Below the pieces are notes generated by a model. That model had not been told where the DNA came from, ran no database searches, and saw nothing but the letters and a program-made list of their open reading frames with translations. From Terfezia claveryi (lineage: Eukaryota > Ascomycota > Pezizomycetes > Pezizales > Pezizaceae), in NCBI GenBank assembly GCA_015179025.1, contig WHUX01000199.1, positions 30,996 through 94,995 on the forward strand: DNA of 64,000 bases, in the 5' to 3' direction. Positions 32,881 to 44,783 of the stretch are shown one piece after another (the stretch's first letter is position 1; the number at the start of each line of letters is the position of its first letter). The position numbers and the translations under genes were made by a program.

Positions 32881-35800
32881 ACCAAACAGTAGCGAGGTGC
32901 AATATGCAGCGTGATCGAATGGGAATTAGAAGTAGAATAGATCTGAGTAGAAGGAGTAAAAGCCGGCAGATGGCCTGGGGTTTGTGGGGTGTGAGTGGTG
33001 TGGAATGCGGTGTGAGATCAAACAGAGATTCAAGTCAGGAGGGAGATTGTGACTGGAACCGGATGCCAAGGCCCCCCGGGCGTTGGTGACAACCGACAGC
33101 GACAACCGACAGCGGGCGTTGTTTGGTTGTGTACGAGCTGCGCCTCTACCTCAGCAGGCGTTGGTTGGGTTGTGTACGAGGCCGCCTCTCTGGCCACAGA
33201 ATCTCTGCTTCACCAATCCCTTTACCATTGCATCTATGTACCTACGTGAAATGTATTTCAGGGCGGCCCTGCCCAAATGTGGGTGCGTGGAATCTTGATG
33301 TTCCGCTCTAGTGACTATGGATCCATCCAATTTGGTATCCCAACAACGCGCCGAACGATCGCGCAGTCTGCGACGGGGGATTGTACAGTACAGTAGTTTG
33401 TGCATGTACAATATACTCTCGATATAAGAACATTGTCCAGGGGAGAGGCGTACTTATTCTTACATCGAGAGTATTACTATTGAAAGTCAGGATAGGGTAA
33501 CTGCTTCTCTATAGCCCTTTCATTTGCCCTTTCAATTTTGTTTAAGTTGAGCATCCTCCATGCGTCGACGTTATCGATAGAAAAGTTAATTATTTTATAG
33601 TATCACTGAATTTTTTTCTGATGAAAGTTTCTCATCGATAAGACTCTCTTAGGTACTCTCGTTATAGGAATATATTAGGAAACAGCCCTCCAGGTAATAA
33701 CAATAGCCTTCGATAATAGCGATCTAAGAGCTTCATGCCTCCTCCCAAAAGTAACAAATCCAACTACACGGCAAATTCTTGGGTCACAACTGCTTTGTCA
33801 CTCCTACCTCTTACAATTGAGCTCCTTTCCCCACCCCCCCACCCCCACATTCAGCAAATAGCTCAATTTCTTCCATTCCTAACAATCTTTCTGATGATTG
33901 GTTTCTATAACATAAGAACCTGTATAAACACAAGCATACCACCTCACAAATAACAACATCTAACTCCTCTTACCCAAACATAACCCCTCCGCCATTTGTG
34001 TTCATCCCACCCAAAGGTTAAATAATACGGTTGAACGACCAAGCACACAAAACACAACTCAAAAGGCACGATGTAAACCACAGTAAGGGAAAAGGGTGAG
34101 ATTCCTTTTTGAGACCAAAGGGAAGGAAAGGTAGGGAACTGAAGGATCAAAAGGTAATCGGGAACGGCCAATACGGAAAAATTATTTCTAGGAAAAGCGG
34201 ATGAATCCTGCGGCTATACCACCGAGAGGAGGCCAAAGAAAACTAACAATGTGAAGGTAGCGAGCTGAGGCCCAGGCTGTAGAGGGGAGGGACATAAAAT
34301 AGGAAGGAGAACAATAGGGAGTTGAGGGAGCCGGGGATTATTTAGCGGGATGGAGATCACCACCAAAGAAGAAACGCTTGGGACCTGGATAATAACAATA
34401 TAGATATGAGGAGGGATGAAAGGAACGGAGCAGGGACAGAACCCAAAACCAAGAAAAGTCCAGACTAAGCAAGCTAATCGATCAAACAAAGCGCAGATAA
34501 GTTGAAGGGTACGGGGCCGCATTTTTTTTAAAAAAATAAAAAAGCAAAGATGGTGGGTGGTAGATCATGCTTAAAGGGCCAAGTCCCGAAGTTCTTATAA
34601 TGCTCCATCGCTTCCACGCGCGTACCGAGGCGGGGAATCCCGCCCGCGTTCAGCTTGATGCTAGCCTTTCACTCCTCGGCTGTCAACCTCCGCGAATTCT
34701 CCCGCCAGAGTTGCGGACTAGTCCATTTCATTAAAATCTTCATTACGTTGAGTTGAAGATCTCGGAGGTTAACATATCACAGAAGAAAAACTTGAAGTTC
34801 TCAAATACAACACTATTCTCGTTGTTTTTCATCAAAGTCATGAAATGAGTAACTCATCCTGGTCTCTACTGCCCTGTTTATAGTTAGAACAATGAAGCAC
34901 TTCCAAAGTAAATGCTGGACTCGGTCTTGCTGATAATTATTGTATTGTTGCTCTGCATCCTTCGAAATTCTGAATCATAAGCCATTCACATTACTGATAA
35001 TCACCAAATATCTTACTAGGGCCCTACTTACCAGCAAGCCAAAATATTTGTCCAGTTTTGGTGATTCCTACTGTCGGTTTGAGTCACCATGGAAGGATTG
35101 TTGCTATCTGCCGCCTCGCATTCCATTATAGAGTTTGAGGTAAACCAACGCCCTAGGTAGATTCTCTTACTATTGGCTTGACCAAAATTGTTCCATCCAT
35201 ACCGACTATGCTGCTCCATCGGGAATGGGTATGAAAGATTGCAGTAGTATATAAGACTATCTTCTGCCATAGCTAAAATTTTGCAATATTGTAGACCTCT
35301 GGATTCAATTGGAAATTCCAGATCCCAGTTATAAAGAGAACGTATAGCTTAAACCGGCAAGTTTGTTATTTGTATTGCGTGACGAAGCACTTGTTGATAA
35401 TCACTTTTGCAGTGTTGTCTTGGATGTGAAACTGGTTCTAATGGATGTGAATGTGCCTCAGAAAGTGACGCCACGTGTATGACCACCCCAACGAATTCCG
35501 CATCGGTACCAGCAATTTCCCTCACATTATGCGCACGCAAAGTTGGCAGTTTGGGCTCTGGTGAGGAGGCGATGGGGCAGCCGATAGGGGTGAAAGCACC
35601 TGCGACTTACTTCAGTACGGCGGGTAGGTAAACGCGGCTATCAAGCAAATGCTTTCTTTTGGCAGCTAATATAGAACCGACGTAACGCATCGACCAATGT
35701 ATTTGAGTGGTTTCCCCCCACGATCATCCGATTCATTACTTGTACAGCATAACCTTTTTCTGTAATTGCTCCATACGTTGTCACAACAAAATTGTATGGG

Positions 35801-36460
35801 AATTCGCTCCGTTATCCTCTCTCGGAGGTAAGTAACTCAAACCATACCAACCGCCTCCATACTACACTCTATAATCATCATGTTATCGAGTTAATCGATA
35901 TTTTGATGCTCGTTTCGTTATTTTCCATATGCGTAGGACGAGGGATTGTTTATCTAATTTTTTCGTCATTTTAGTATGTTTGCTCATAGGCAGATCCATC
36001 AATCAATCAAGCGATATACTTACTGGTTATTGCAGTGGAATAATTGCAGTGCTGCATTAGACTCTCTCTTACAACACACTCAGCCCCCTCTCACAATAGT
36101 TCTAAGCTTCCCTTCTGATATTAATAATTTTTTTTTGGTAATCCCTCTGCTGTACATGATGAAGCTTGCTCCACTCTTTCTCAGTTCTGGTCAACAGGAC
36201 TATATTCGAGACTAAACCTCACTCCAGAATACAACTCAGAATACAACTGGAACAGATGATTCTCTACACCAGAACGATAATTGGGAGAGCTTTTCCTACA
36301 AGAGCTTTATTTTTCCACGTTGACGGGGGGTTGATATGGTTTCTTCGACTTAAGCAAGGTTGTTTCCTTTTCCACTAGAGCGTGTTGTCAATTTCTCGGT
36401 GGATAAGAGGGACGGGTGCCTTCCACTTGAGTAGAGGTCAGCTAGTGATGGTGGTATGCA
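32881..36460. other. Long region without a supported gene
   Basis: It holds a hairpin at 33413-33474 (arms ATACTCTCGATATAAGAA and TTCTTACATCGAGAGTAT, one mismatch) and a doubled ~60-bp segment at 33110-33190 (GTTGTGTACGAG twice). A Cys-rich frame at 35407-35631 (CCLGCETGSNGCECASESDA) could be a small exon but has no convincing start. No other gene evidence. Confidence 0.4.
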
Positions 36461-36484
36461 ACGAGCCGGCTCGAGCCGGCTCGT
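36461..36484. repeat. 24-bp perfect palindrome
   Basis: Built from ACGAGCCGGCTC and its exact complement, and itself containing two GAGCCGGCTC palindromes side by side. It is GC-rich in an AT-rich setting. It might be a binding site or the scar of a foldback element. Confidence 0.6.
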
Positions 36485-37396
36485 GGTTTTACAAAGGAGG
36501 CTCTGGAAAATAAGAAAAACGCACAAATATGAAGATAAGGATATCACCAGACATAGAAATAGGACAGAAATCAATTTCAACCCTCATCGCCCACCTAAAT
36601 TCCGCAGCGAAACTTGACGATACATAGGACTGCAATATTGTAGTAACAAGCAAAACGTGGGTTTCAACCATAGCAAGATATAGCGGCGATTTCATTGTTT
36701 TGTGCAGTTTCCTCGTCTTGTGTTGTAGGCATGGTTGGTTATGTCGGAAATTGAGCGATTGTAGTTGGGAATCTTGCTGCTACTTTCCATAGCAATAAAT
36801 GTGGTGACGTGATGGCTCATCCTGAATATACTCCCGATTAATAATTAGCCTACGACTGTAGAGATAGTTGTTAAACCGACAAGATCCAGGGCCAGATACT
36901 TGTATAACCATCTTGTAACAAATTCTTAAGGGAGGTATTGAACCCCTGGACTGCCGGTGGAGGTTGTGTCATTGAGGTAAAAAAAAAAAAACAGAAGGTA
37001 AGGGTGGGACTGCAACATATTTTGAAGGTTTTCCACTCCCCGGGTACCTTACGACCTCCGGCGGCTCTATGTCAGAGGGAATATTAAGCCTGGGAGAGAA
37101 GATTAATATTTACCGTAACCACGACGGAATACCGTTCACGTGTTATGCACTATATAGATTTTTGAATTATCGAATGTTTGGTGTTTAGTTGCCAAAAAAA
37201 GAACAAAACTTGGTGAAAAGTCAGATTAATTGACGTCACAATGAATGGAAGGGACACAAAGCAGGTTTTAAAGGTGAGCAAATCATTTCTTCCAACAAAA
37301 AAATCCAAATACACTGTCTCTGCGTGTGCATGGAATCCCATACGGACATTGAATACCTCACAAACGCCAATTGTCACATTATCCGTCATAGAGTTG
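36485..37396. other. No gene seen
   Basis: Includes a poly-A run at 36978-36990 next to a weak tRNA-like B-box on the minus strand (GGGGTTCAATACC). Not enough to call a SINE. Confidence 0.35.
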
Positions 37397-37702
37397 TTAT
37401 CTCCATTCTGCCACCTCAGAACGCCCCCCAAGCCCTTCCTCCACTTGGCGCTGAACTGTCCTGATAACCTCCTCCAGACTCATGTGGAGTTTAGTTTGAA
37501 AATCCATGATTTCTGTCATGCCTTCATGCACGCATCCCACCACAATAGCATTGACAAGGCGAGTAACTAAGTCCTTGGACACCTTGTACTCTGAACCCCC
37601 GAAATGCCACTTATACTGGCCTTCATCATCCTCGGTAATTATCTCATAGTTTTGCAAAAATTGCAAGATCTGCCTCCTCAAGTTGATTTCAACTGCTAAC
37701 AT
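37397..37702 (-). CDS. Small protein of unknown function, 101 aa
   Basis: Starts at ATG 37702, no intron evident. Sequence starts MLAVEINLRRQILQFLQNYE and continues with KVSKDLVTRLVNAIVVGCVH and MSLEEVIRTVQRQVEEGLGG. It looks like a helical soluble protein or one exon of a larger gene. No recognised domain. The composition is protein-like, which is the main support. Confidence 0.4.
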   Translation of the reverse strand: MLAVEINLRRQILQFLQNYEIITEDDEGQYKWHFGGSEYKVSKDLVTRLVNAIVVGCVHEGMTEIMDFQTKLHMSLEEVIRTVQRQVEEGLGGRSEVAEWR

Positions 37703-38413
37703 GGTTGGATTAAATGGTTATTGTATTTGCCTTTGGTGTTTTGTTTGAAGCCTGGAGCTGTTCAATTGTAGTGGAAGGAATATCTCTAGAAGTGGACCTT
37801 TAGCTCAGTTAGTCCTACCCCAGGTGCCATGTTCGCTCTGAAACCCATGGTACTTATGGCCATCCCCAAAAACCCCACCTTCTGGTCATCTCCTTTATCC
37901 ACCATCATTGTGGGTATCCTACTTTGAATCCCATGAGCTGCCGAGCGGCGTGAGGCTAAGCTTTTGTTATTGGGATTGCAATTTCATATCTTGCGGCAAA
38001 TGAATGCCGGAAGTATCGTAGCAACCAGCGTATAAAAAACCTTTCTTAACCAATTGCGAAAGCTGGTTTATTTGAAATTTAGCTTCTTACTGTATATTAC
38101 AAAAAAAAATACATGGAAGTAGAGAAATAGGAATCAAATTCAGTTCTGGCATGGGCTCAATGCTCCTGAGTTTAGGGGAGGCTTTGGTGATATACCAAGG
38201 AGTCTAGAACCAGGTGTGGGGGTGAGGGGCATAGAGATAGGGGTGCTTTGGCCATGAATAGTCCCTGGGGGTCCGCACATAAATTGTCTTGCCTTGAGAG
38301 TCACTATGGGTCAGGGCCCATTTTAATGTTTCCCATATGCCCCATGTCCCATCTGGTTGAATTTTGGTGCAACTTGATAGTATTTAGGTGTTTTAATTGG
38401 TGGTGGCTTTCTA
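37703..38413. other. No gene seen
   Basis: A tRNA-like A-box (TT TAGCTCAGTTAGTCC) occurs near 37800 without a matching B-box. Nothing else noted. Confidence 0.35.
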
Positions 38414-38989
38414 TTACACCAGCTTTTGGGACCGTATGTGCATTCTTGGTATATCGCCCTCGTCGGTAGTGAGGAGTCTGAGAGGAGCATCAGACTCCCA
38501 GCAGTCATAGCAAGCAGTAGCCCACGGTAACAGATTGCTTCGGCCCGTGCCTCGATATCCCGTTAACTGCCCATCGTACGTCTTGTGGTCATATCTGAAT
38601 AAGGACCACACCACAACGTCAACCGCAGCTGCGGATGATGCCACAACTGTGGCGAACAATCGGATGGGGCAAGCACCCTCTCCGAATACAACCAGGTCAT
38701 TGCCCAAACCCTTTCCCCTCCAGCTACCTCCGGTCTGTAGCTTAGACTGCAACTCAGTCAGCTCCGTGATGTTTTTGGCCGTGAGGCCTTTTCCGGCGTC
38801 AGCTAACCATACCCGGATTTGCCCCGGATAGCGTCCACTTCCGAGTCCTATTATTGCTTCTTGGGTCAGCTTTGTTATGCATTCCAGACCCTTGGATCCC
38901 TTCTCCGGCTTTTTGTTTTTCGTAGTTGTGGTAGGGAGTTGCCCCTTCTTCCCCTTCTTAGACGCAGTACAATATCGTTGTTTAGCCAT
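38414..38989 (-). CDS. Protein of unknown function, 191 aa
   Basis: An uninterrupted frame from ATG 38989. The N-terminus is basic (MAKQRYCTASKKGKKGQ, TTTKNKKPEKGSKG), suggesting nucleic-acid binding or a nuclear signal. The rest includes IGLGSGRYPGQIRVWLADAG, FATVVASSAAAVDVVVWSLF (hydrophobic, could be buried or span a membrane) and a Cys/Trp-containing end. No known family. The length and lack of stops in a region full of broken frames make it a reasonable gene candidate. Confidence 0.45.
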   Translation of the reverse strand: MAKQRYCTASKKGKKGQLPTTTTKNKKPEKGSKGLECITKLTQEAIIGLGSGRYPGQIRVWLADAGKGLTAKNITELTELQSKLQTGGSWRGKGLGNDLVVFGEGACPIRLFATVVASSAAAVDVVVWSLFRYDHKTYDGQLTGYRGTGRSNLLPWATACYDCWESDAPLRLLTTDEGDIPRMHIRSQKLV

Positions 38990-39989
38990 TGTCTGGGTTG
39001 CTCGATGTCAATGTCAATGATTTTGATCCTGTGTAAAGAGCAAAGCAGAATAAAAAGCCTGCACAGATGAATATCAGAGGGTTTATATTTGTTCTGCTAA
39101 GTACCGTGTGCTAGTTCATTCCCATGGGCTGTTGTTTAACACGAATCCTTTGCGATCAGCCACGTATGGTGCGACTTTCCCTCACAGAGTCTATAAAGCA
39201 TCATCAAGGTTACATATTTGGTCAAAACCATCCAGATTGCCTTGGAAGTTGTGGTCAAATCCATCCAGATGGCCTTGGAAGTTGTGGTCAATGGTGCCAC
39301 AACCTGCCAGCCAATCAGTGAAAACTTAACTCGCGTATCCAAGCACAGACATTTGGACTCTAATGCCGAAGGTGCATTGCATTGTAGCCCTAGGCAATAA
39401 AACCATAGGGTTTCGTGTAACATATTCGGGAGCGGGGTGTACGTAAGTACGTCTCTTTCACTACCTGCCATTTCATATTGACAATAAGTTTTTCAGACAG
39501 TTAGGGAGGGTGACCAAACTCCATTATATGTACCAATGATCCGATTGGCCCCTCTTTTATAACCCTCCCGTCCCTAGCCACCACCCCGCATAAGCCTACC
39601 ACCCCGTCCCCGTCCACCCCTAGCATCCTGCGCAACTCCACCACCCCGCACAAAGAGCTTATGGGAACTTATGACGCCTATCACTGATTGAGTGACCGTG
39701 ACCGTGCAGAGTAGCCATGGAGTCCTCCCCAATTTATCGCTGGCTGCCCGCTCCTACTTTCTCATGCTCATGGGCTGCTCGAAGATGTTTCCAGGCGGCC
39801 GACTATCCTATACACATCCTCTTGAGGGCTTCAGGCTTCAGCTTCCTGGGTTCCTCGCCCAAGGTATGATGAATGTCGCTAACGTAAGAACGATCTGGAA
39901 GAGTGATTCTCCAAGAATTGGGCTTCCTTCTTGTGCCTGTCGTCCCCTTCCCCTGGTCTAGGAATGTTAGAGTCGATATATCGGAAGAG

Positions 39990-40398
39990 CTGGCTTGAGA
40001 GCAAAGAAGTCAGTCCACCGTTTCACAATCCGTTTGTAGATTTCATTCTGGCGTTCTATCGAAGAGATGCCGTGATACAGGAGCACAATATCTCCAATTT
40101 CCAAATTCTGTCAGAGATTCTTGTCAAAGTAGGCAATGGTTTCCTTGTCAAATACATCTTCGTACCATGTTTTCTCGCAGCAGGCAGAGGCAAGGAAGGA
40201 GTTGCTCCACCTCCTAGTTTTCTTCAGCATATGCCGGTTAATGACAGCATGGTAGCTCCGACCCAAGATTCGATTCCATATTTTGCCTGATTGGCCGATC
40301 GGCCCTTCAGTTTGTGTATATATCCGCGGGCCCTGGCAGATCAACTTGCCTTGTCCTAAATCCACCGGGGCTTCCGGGAGGCTCATCATGGTCCCCAT
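39990..40398 (-). pseudogene. Possible retroelement integrase C-terminal relic
   Basis: From 40398 down: RILGRSYHAVINRHMLKKTR and KTWYEDVFDKETIAYFDKNL, a TGA, then LEIGDIVLLYHGISSIERQN and KRIVKRWTDFFA. The part after the stop resembles the xVGDxVLLYxxxxxxxxxxKxxxRWxGPF pattern near the end of gypsy integrases. Degraded; other readings are possible. Confidence 0.3.
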
Positions 40399-40790
40399 AC
40401 TGGGACACGCATACGAGTACTGAGTTTTTTTATTTTAATTTAAAAAATAGCTTTCTTCTGTTTTCCATCCTCTTGGGGGTTGGAGATGGCAGCTTCAGAA
40501 TGGGGATAGTTGTGAGTGGAATGACTTCTAACTCGTGGTTACTTGTAGTTTCGCTTCCCATGGTTTTAACTTGTTTTTCTTTTATGGATTGTAGTTTTCC
40601 TTACGTAGCGTGTTCTGTTAGGGCTTTTTGATTTCATCGCCAGGTTCAGTCTTGAATACGCTGCATTTCGCGGCCCTGTCTTTAAATTTTGCAGAGTTTT
40701 AAATTCGTTTTGTTATACGTCTAACGATCGTTTCCAATTGCTGCATTTTGAGAGGTTGTATCCGCTGTACTTCGAGGTGCTGTTTTGTAA

Positions 40791-40970
40791 TCAGTCCATG
40801 TCGCTGACGCTAGGTTTATAACAAAGCAAACATAAATCAGTCCATTAGGTTTATAACAAAGCAAACATCGGTCCATTAGGTTTATAACAAAGCAAACATA
40901 AATCGGTCCATTAGGTCTATAACAAACCGGTCCATGTCGCTGACGCTAGATTTATAACAAAGCAAAAATA
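40791..40970. repeat. Irregular tandem repeat, unit about 30-45 bp
   Basis: Five units of AGGTTTATAACAAAGCAAAC separated by ATCGGTCCATT or TCCATGTCGCTGACGC variants. No coding frame. Confidence 0.6.
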
Positions 40971-42147
40971 ATGAAAGGTATTGCGCCACAAACGGCATGG
41001 CGACCGCCTAATAGAGCATTACATTCAATCAAAGTTCGAGAAAATAAGGTACTTACTGTTAGGATGGAGTTGAGCTAAATCGGTTATTACAATTGAATGT
41101 ACTCCGCCTCAAATTGAAAGGGATTATCCGATTCACCACCCTATGAATTTAGCTACAGAAATGAGTGCAATTAAGCTTGAGGATGTATGAATGGGTTTGT
41201 ATAGCCCATGTGAAAAATTGAATAGCTATACGGAACACATAAGTATACACAGCGATTGTAACGGTATTTGAGAACTCAGTCTCCGGATGGGGTCATAACG
41301 GAATAAAATTATGAGTACTTACTTAGTTCAACTCTGGTCATAAGTATTTATCTGGTGCATTGTGTTCTCTTCAATATTGCTAATATAATGGTGTGCCAGT
41401 CTAAATAATGTACACAATTTATAGCTATCATTCCCAAGTTCTTCAGGCAAAAGAACACACCCTATTGGCAGCGTGATGGTATTGAGGTGGCTCTTTGGAG
41501 AACGCCATAGATACCTATGTACTTAGAGAGTTCGAGTCTACAGCTGCCCGTTTATTTCCTTCCTGTAATTTCTTTGACTTTTCCTTCATGTATTCGCTTT
41601 GTGTGCGAAGAGAGCTTCACTTCCCTGGTCAGAGAAATATGTCGAGTGGCGCCAGACTACCGGTAAGGAATTTGAGAATATGGCTCCCACTTGACGCTGT
41701 TTACCTTGTCTGCTTTCATAAATAGCTTGCATGCTCGCCTAATATCCAGTGGGAGAATGGTTTAGGGGTCTAGCGCCCTATAACGCTGTTTGGTTGTCTC
41801 CCTGACGCAACCTTTACACTCAAGGAGCTTCAGTGAGTGAGTTCTCGCCCTACAACGTTCACTTGGAGTCTGTAGCAAACGCTCTTGAACGTGCGAGGTC
41901 ATGTGATTAGTTGCGGTGCTGCTTAGCTTAGTTGCGATGCTGGCTTACTTAATCAGTGGTGAAATGTATAAAATACAAGTGCGGAAGCGCCGGGCAGCTT
42001 GTTGTAGGTGGTATTGTACAAAAAACGCAAGCTTGGCATTTTGGTCACAGCACTGTCGCTCTGCCGATTTCGACGTCTACTTGCTATACCTCTGGACTTC
42101 CTGAGTTAGCTCGAAAGACACCAGTCTATGTTTGTCATAGATCTCTC
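40971..42147. other. No gene seen
   Basis: Unassigned. Short frames only. Confidence 0.35.
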
Positions 42148-42262
42148 TACTGTGCGATACCTCTCTTGTGCCGATGCGATGCGATACCTCTCTTCTGCGA
42201 TAGATACCTCTCTTCTGCGATAGATACCTCTCTTCTGCGATAGATACCTCTCTTCTGCGGTA
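42148..42262. repeat. Tandem repeat, unit about 21 bp
   Basis: Four or five copies of GATAGATACCTCTCTTCTGC, the last three nearly identical. Confidence 0.65.
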
Positions 42263-43359
42263 CCATACATCACCGAGATATGGATCATACCCACGCGAAC
42301 CCTGCATGTGGTGGGAATGCGAAATGGACGGATTTGGATGGGTTAATAGATCGATTTTTGGGTGGCATCTAATATTTCGAGGCAAAATAGGGACAAGCAA
42401 CTGACCTACGGTACTGACCAAGTCTTGGGAATATATATGAATTGGGGTTTGAATGGCATAATCTAGAGTGTATAGATGCAGTTTAAGTTGCTTATAAAAT
42501 AAAAGTGATAAAGCGATTAGTCTAACTTTGGAAGGCAAGCAGGAGTTTGTGCACTTTTCCGAGATCTATTTATATAAAAATCAGCTGGACTAATTATGCC
42601 TTGCCTCTGTGAGCCCAAGTCTATCTCGGTCCGCCTGAGTTTGTCTAACCCGCCTGAGTCCAGATATGAACCTGCCTGAAGGTCAGTCTCTGATAAATTC
42701 TAGGCTAGTCTAGGCACACCATAGCAATTAGCTTATATATTTGCTTGAAGAAGCTACTTGAGACGTCCCAAACTAGTATAAACTTGTGAAATTAATATTT
42801 CCCACCACGTGTCAATGAATCTATGAGCCAACCACCCATATGGGCCAAGCCAACCATGGGAAAAAGTCGTAATTTATCCAAGTTTGTCGTTGGTACCAAT
42901 AATGACTAAGCATTTACTAGGTACAAATGGTGAGATGATACCAATTATTTGGCGGTGCCGACTATGACTAATGATGTGGTGCAAGCGCAGAAAATATAAA
43001 AACATAAAATTTCACCAGAAGTTCCCCTGGTGATAAGTTAGAGCCATGTAGGGGGGGGCACATGAGAATCTGCTTTTGCCATTGTCCTTTAGGGTATCAG
43101 CACGACATTGAGCGACTGATGGATGGTATTTCCCACTCAAGCGATCAGGATGCTGCTACGATTCCTTGGTACCGATGCTTTCCATTGCCTAGCCGTCACT
43201 ATGTTACTAGTTATACAGGTTTTTACCTGTATTTGGACTAGAAAAATAGAGTTATGTATGTGTTGGCCCTATGAGTGATTGGCCTACAGGAATTGCTTGT
43301 ATGACTAAGCATTGGTGCCATTCCTATGCTAATTATGCTATTCTACCATGACAAATCCA
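42263..43359. other. No gene seen
   Basis: Unassigned sequence. No frame, LTR or inverted repeat recognised. Confidence 0.35.
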
Positions 43360-43471
43360 CCTGTGGTACTTTCCTAATTTGCACCCCCTTTGAGTTTTGT
43401 GATTTTTTCACCTGTGGTACTTTCAATTGTACTCCAAATTTGCACTCCCTTTGAGTTTTGTGATTTTTCCT
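43360..43471. repeat. Two-unit direct repeat, about 55 bp
   Basis: CACCTGTGGTACTTTC and CCCTTTGAGTTTTGTGATTT occur twice in the same order. Lies immediately left of the inverted-repeat element at 43485. Confidence 0.55.
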
Positions 43472-43484
43472 ACTAGGAACGTAT

Positions 43485-44207
43485 CCCATGGCCGGTCCAC
43501 AGGGGTCGATTTTTAGACAGCCCCCGGCAATACCAAGAGCTCAGTGCATGGCGACAACATGGGGCACTGATTAGGTTTAAGGTATACCATTTGAGCAGGA
43601 GTTTGGCTCAATGTCGGTCAAAAGGTCTATGTGGCCTCTCGTGCCATATGTGGCCCCAAGCCCTTTGAGAGCGGCTTCAAGCTATGTAAGAAATCAAGTA
43701 CAAGCAACATTTCAGAGCCTACAATATCGCAATGGACACACAGCTTAATACGGACGATGCACAACTCGCTTATACTCCATTCGAACATCCTAATCTATTC
43801 TCTTTATTTTGGGATAATGGAATTCTTGCTAGTGTTTGCTTTTCTACAAATATGTATGCTGCGCAATATTATGCAAAGCTTCCTATTGGTATCGGTACTA
43901 GTAGTACTGACAACTTTGAGCCTCGCTCCTAGAATCCTTACTAGTTTGGCTTGGGATTAATTTTAATTGGGACTTCAAAGTTACCTAGAACCTCTGACTT
44001 TTGTTCTAAAAGCATTAGAGGGTAGTGGAAAGGATAGCCGGAAGAAAAAGATGTCAATGAAGGGCTTTCAGCAGATTTGGAGGTTTTTCTATATTTCATA
44101 GATTGAGCAGTGTCCGTCTAGCTACGGCCATATGCCGCGTAATTTGCATGCCAAGTTTATATTGCCGGGGGCTATCTAAAAATTGACCCCTATGGACTGG
44201 CTATGGG
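43485..44207. mobile_element. Element with 48-bp inverted ends, probably piggyBac-derived
   Basis: The left end 43485-43532 and right end 44160-44207 are inverted copies that differ at about five positions, all transitions. The ends begin CCC...GGG, as in piggyBac elements. The interior + strand frame 43732-43932 (PFEHPNLFSLFWDNGILASV, then CFSTNMYAAQYYAK) resembles the N-terminal part of piggyBac-type transposases, which carry an LFxxxxL...TNxYA pattern. No TTAA is seen at either flank, so the assignment is tentative. Too short to be autonomous. Confidence 0.5.
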
Positions 44208-44783
44208 TCTTTTCTGCCATGCCTAGCAACTGGGGAGGGTTCACTGCTTCAATTTCCACTTCTTCGTCACCGTCTTGTATTCTTCTTTGACTTCTAAGTC
44301 CATGCCTTAACATTCCCCTTATAGTTGAAACTCGTTTTCTACCCAGTTTGACTGTCAGTGAAGTGTATTTCAAAGTGATCAGCAACGAAATCAGTTGAGG
44401 TAATGAGATCAGCAAAGAGATCAGATGAGATAGATCAGATGTGCTTAGTCAACGAGGGCTCCGCGGAAACGTGAAGGCTCATAACCTCAGAGAGGTTGCA
44501 TCTTTCTAATCGTCCTAGATGCTTAATTATGCTTGATCATCATGTCCACTCATACCGACCGAAAACCACTCGAATGAATTAACTACTACTAATGGCTACC
44601 GAAAACCGCTCGAAGTCGTAACTGGGTCAAATAGGACATCATAGAAGCTGCAAGTGACTAAGCAGCTCATTGAAAATTTTATAGTTGTGCCAAATGTGGG
44701 CTAGTTCTGCTGTCGCCAAAGGGCTTCATAATTGACGCATGTTGACATCTCAAGCTCTCTAAGGTTTATGATCTTTGCCTCAG
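44208..44783. other. No gene seen
   Basis: Upstream region of the folylpolyglutamate synthase pseudogene, with short frames only. Confidence 0.35.

Noticed and set aside
32443..32902. Upstream extension of the four-exon gene through the (S/T)TLTP repeats
   Set aside because: The frame is open but made of minisatellite and unremarkable sequence; the ATG at 32437 is a better start.
35407..35631. Cys-rich frame that could encode a small secreted protein
   Set aside because: It begins at a non-ATG codon and no upstream exon with a signal peptide could be joined convincingly.
36917..36990. Weak B-box next to a poly-A run
   Set aside because: The poly-A lies on the wrong side for a SINE reading of the B-box strand.
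37795..37860. tRNA A-box-like TTTAGCTCAGTTAGTCC
   Set aside because: No B-box at the right distance and no cloverleaf could be drawn.
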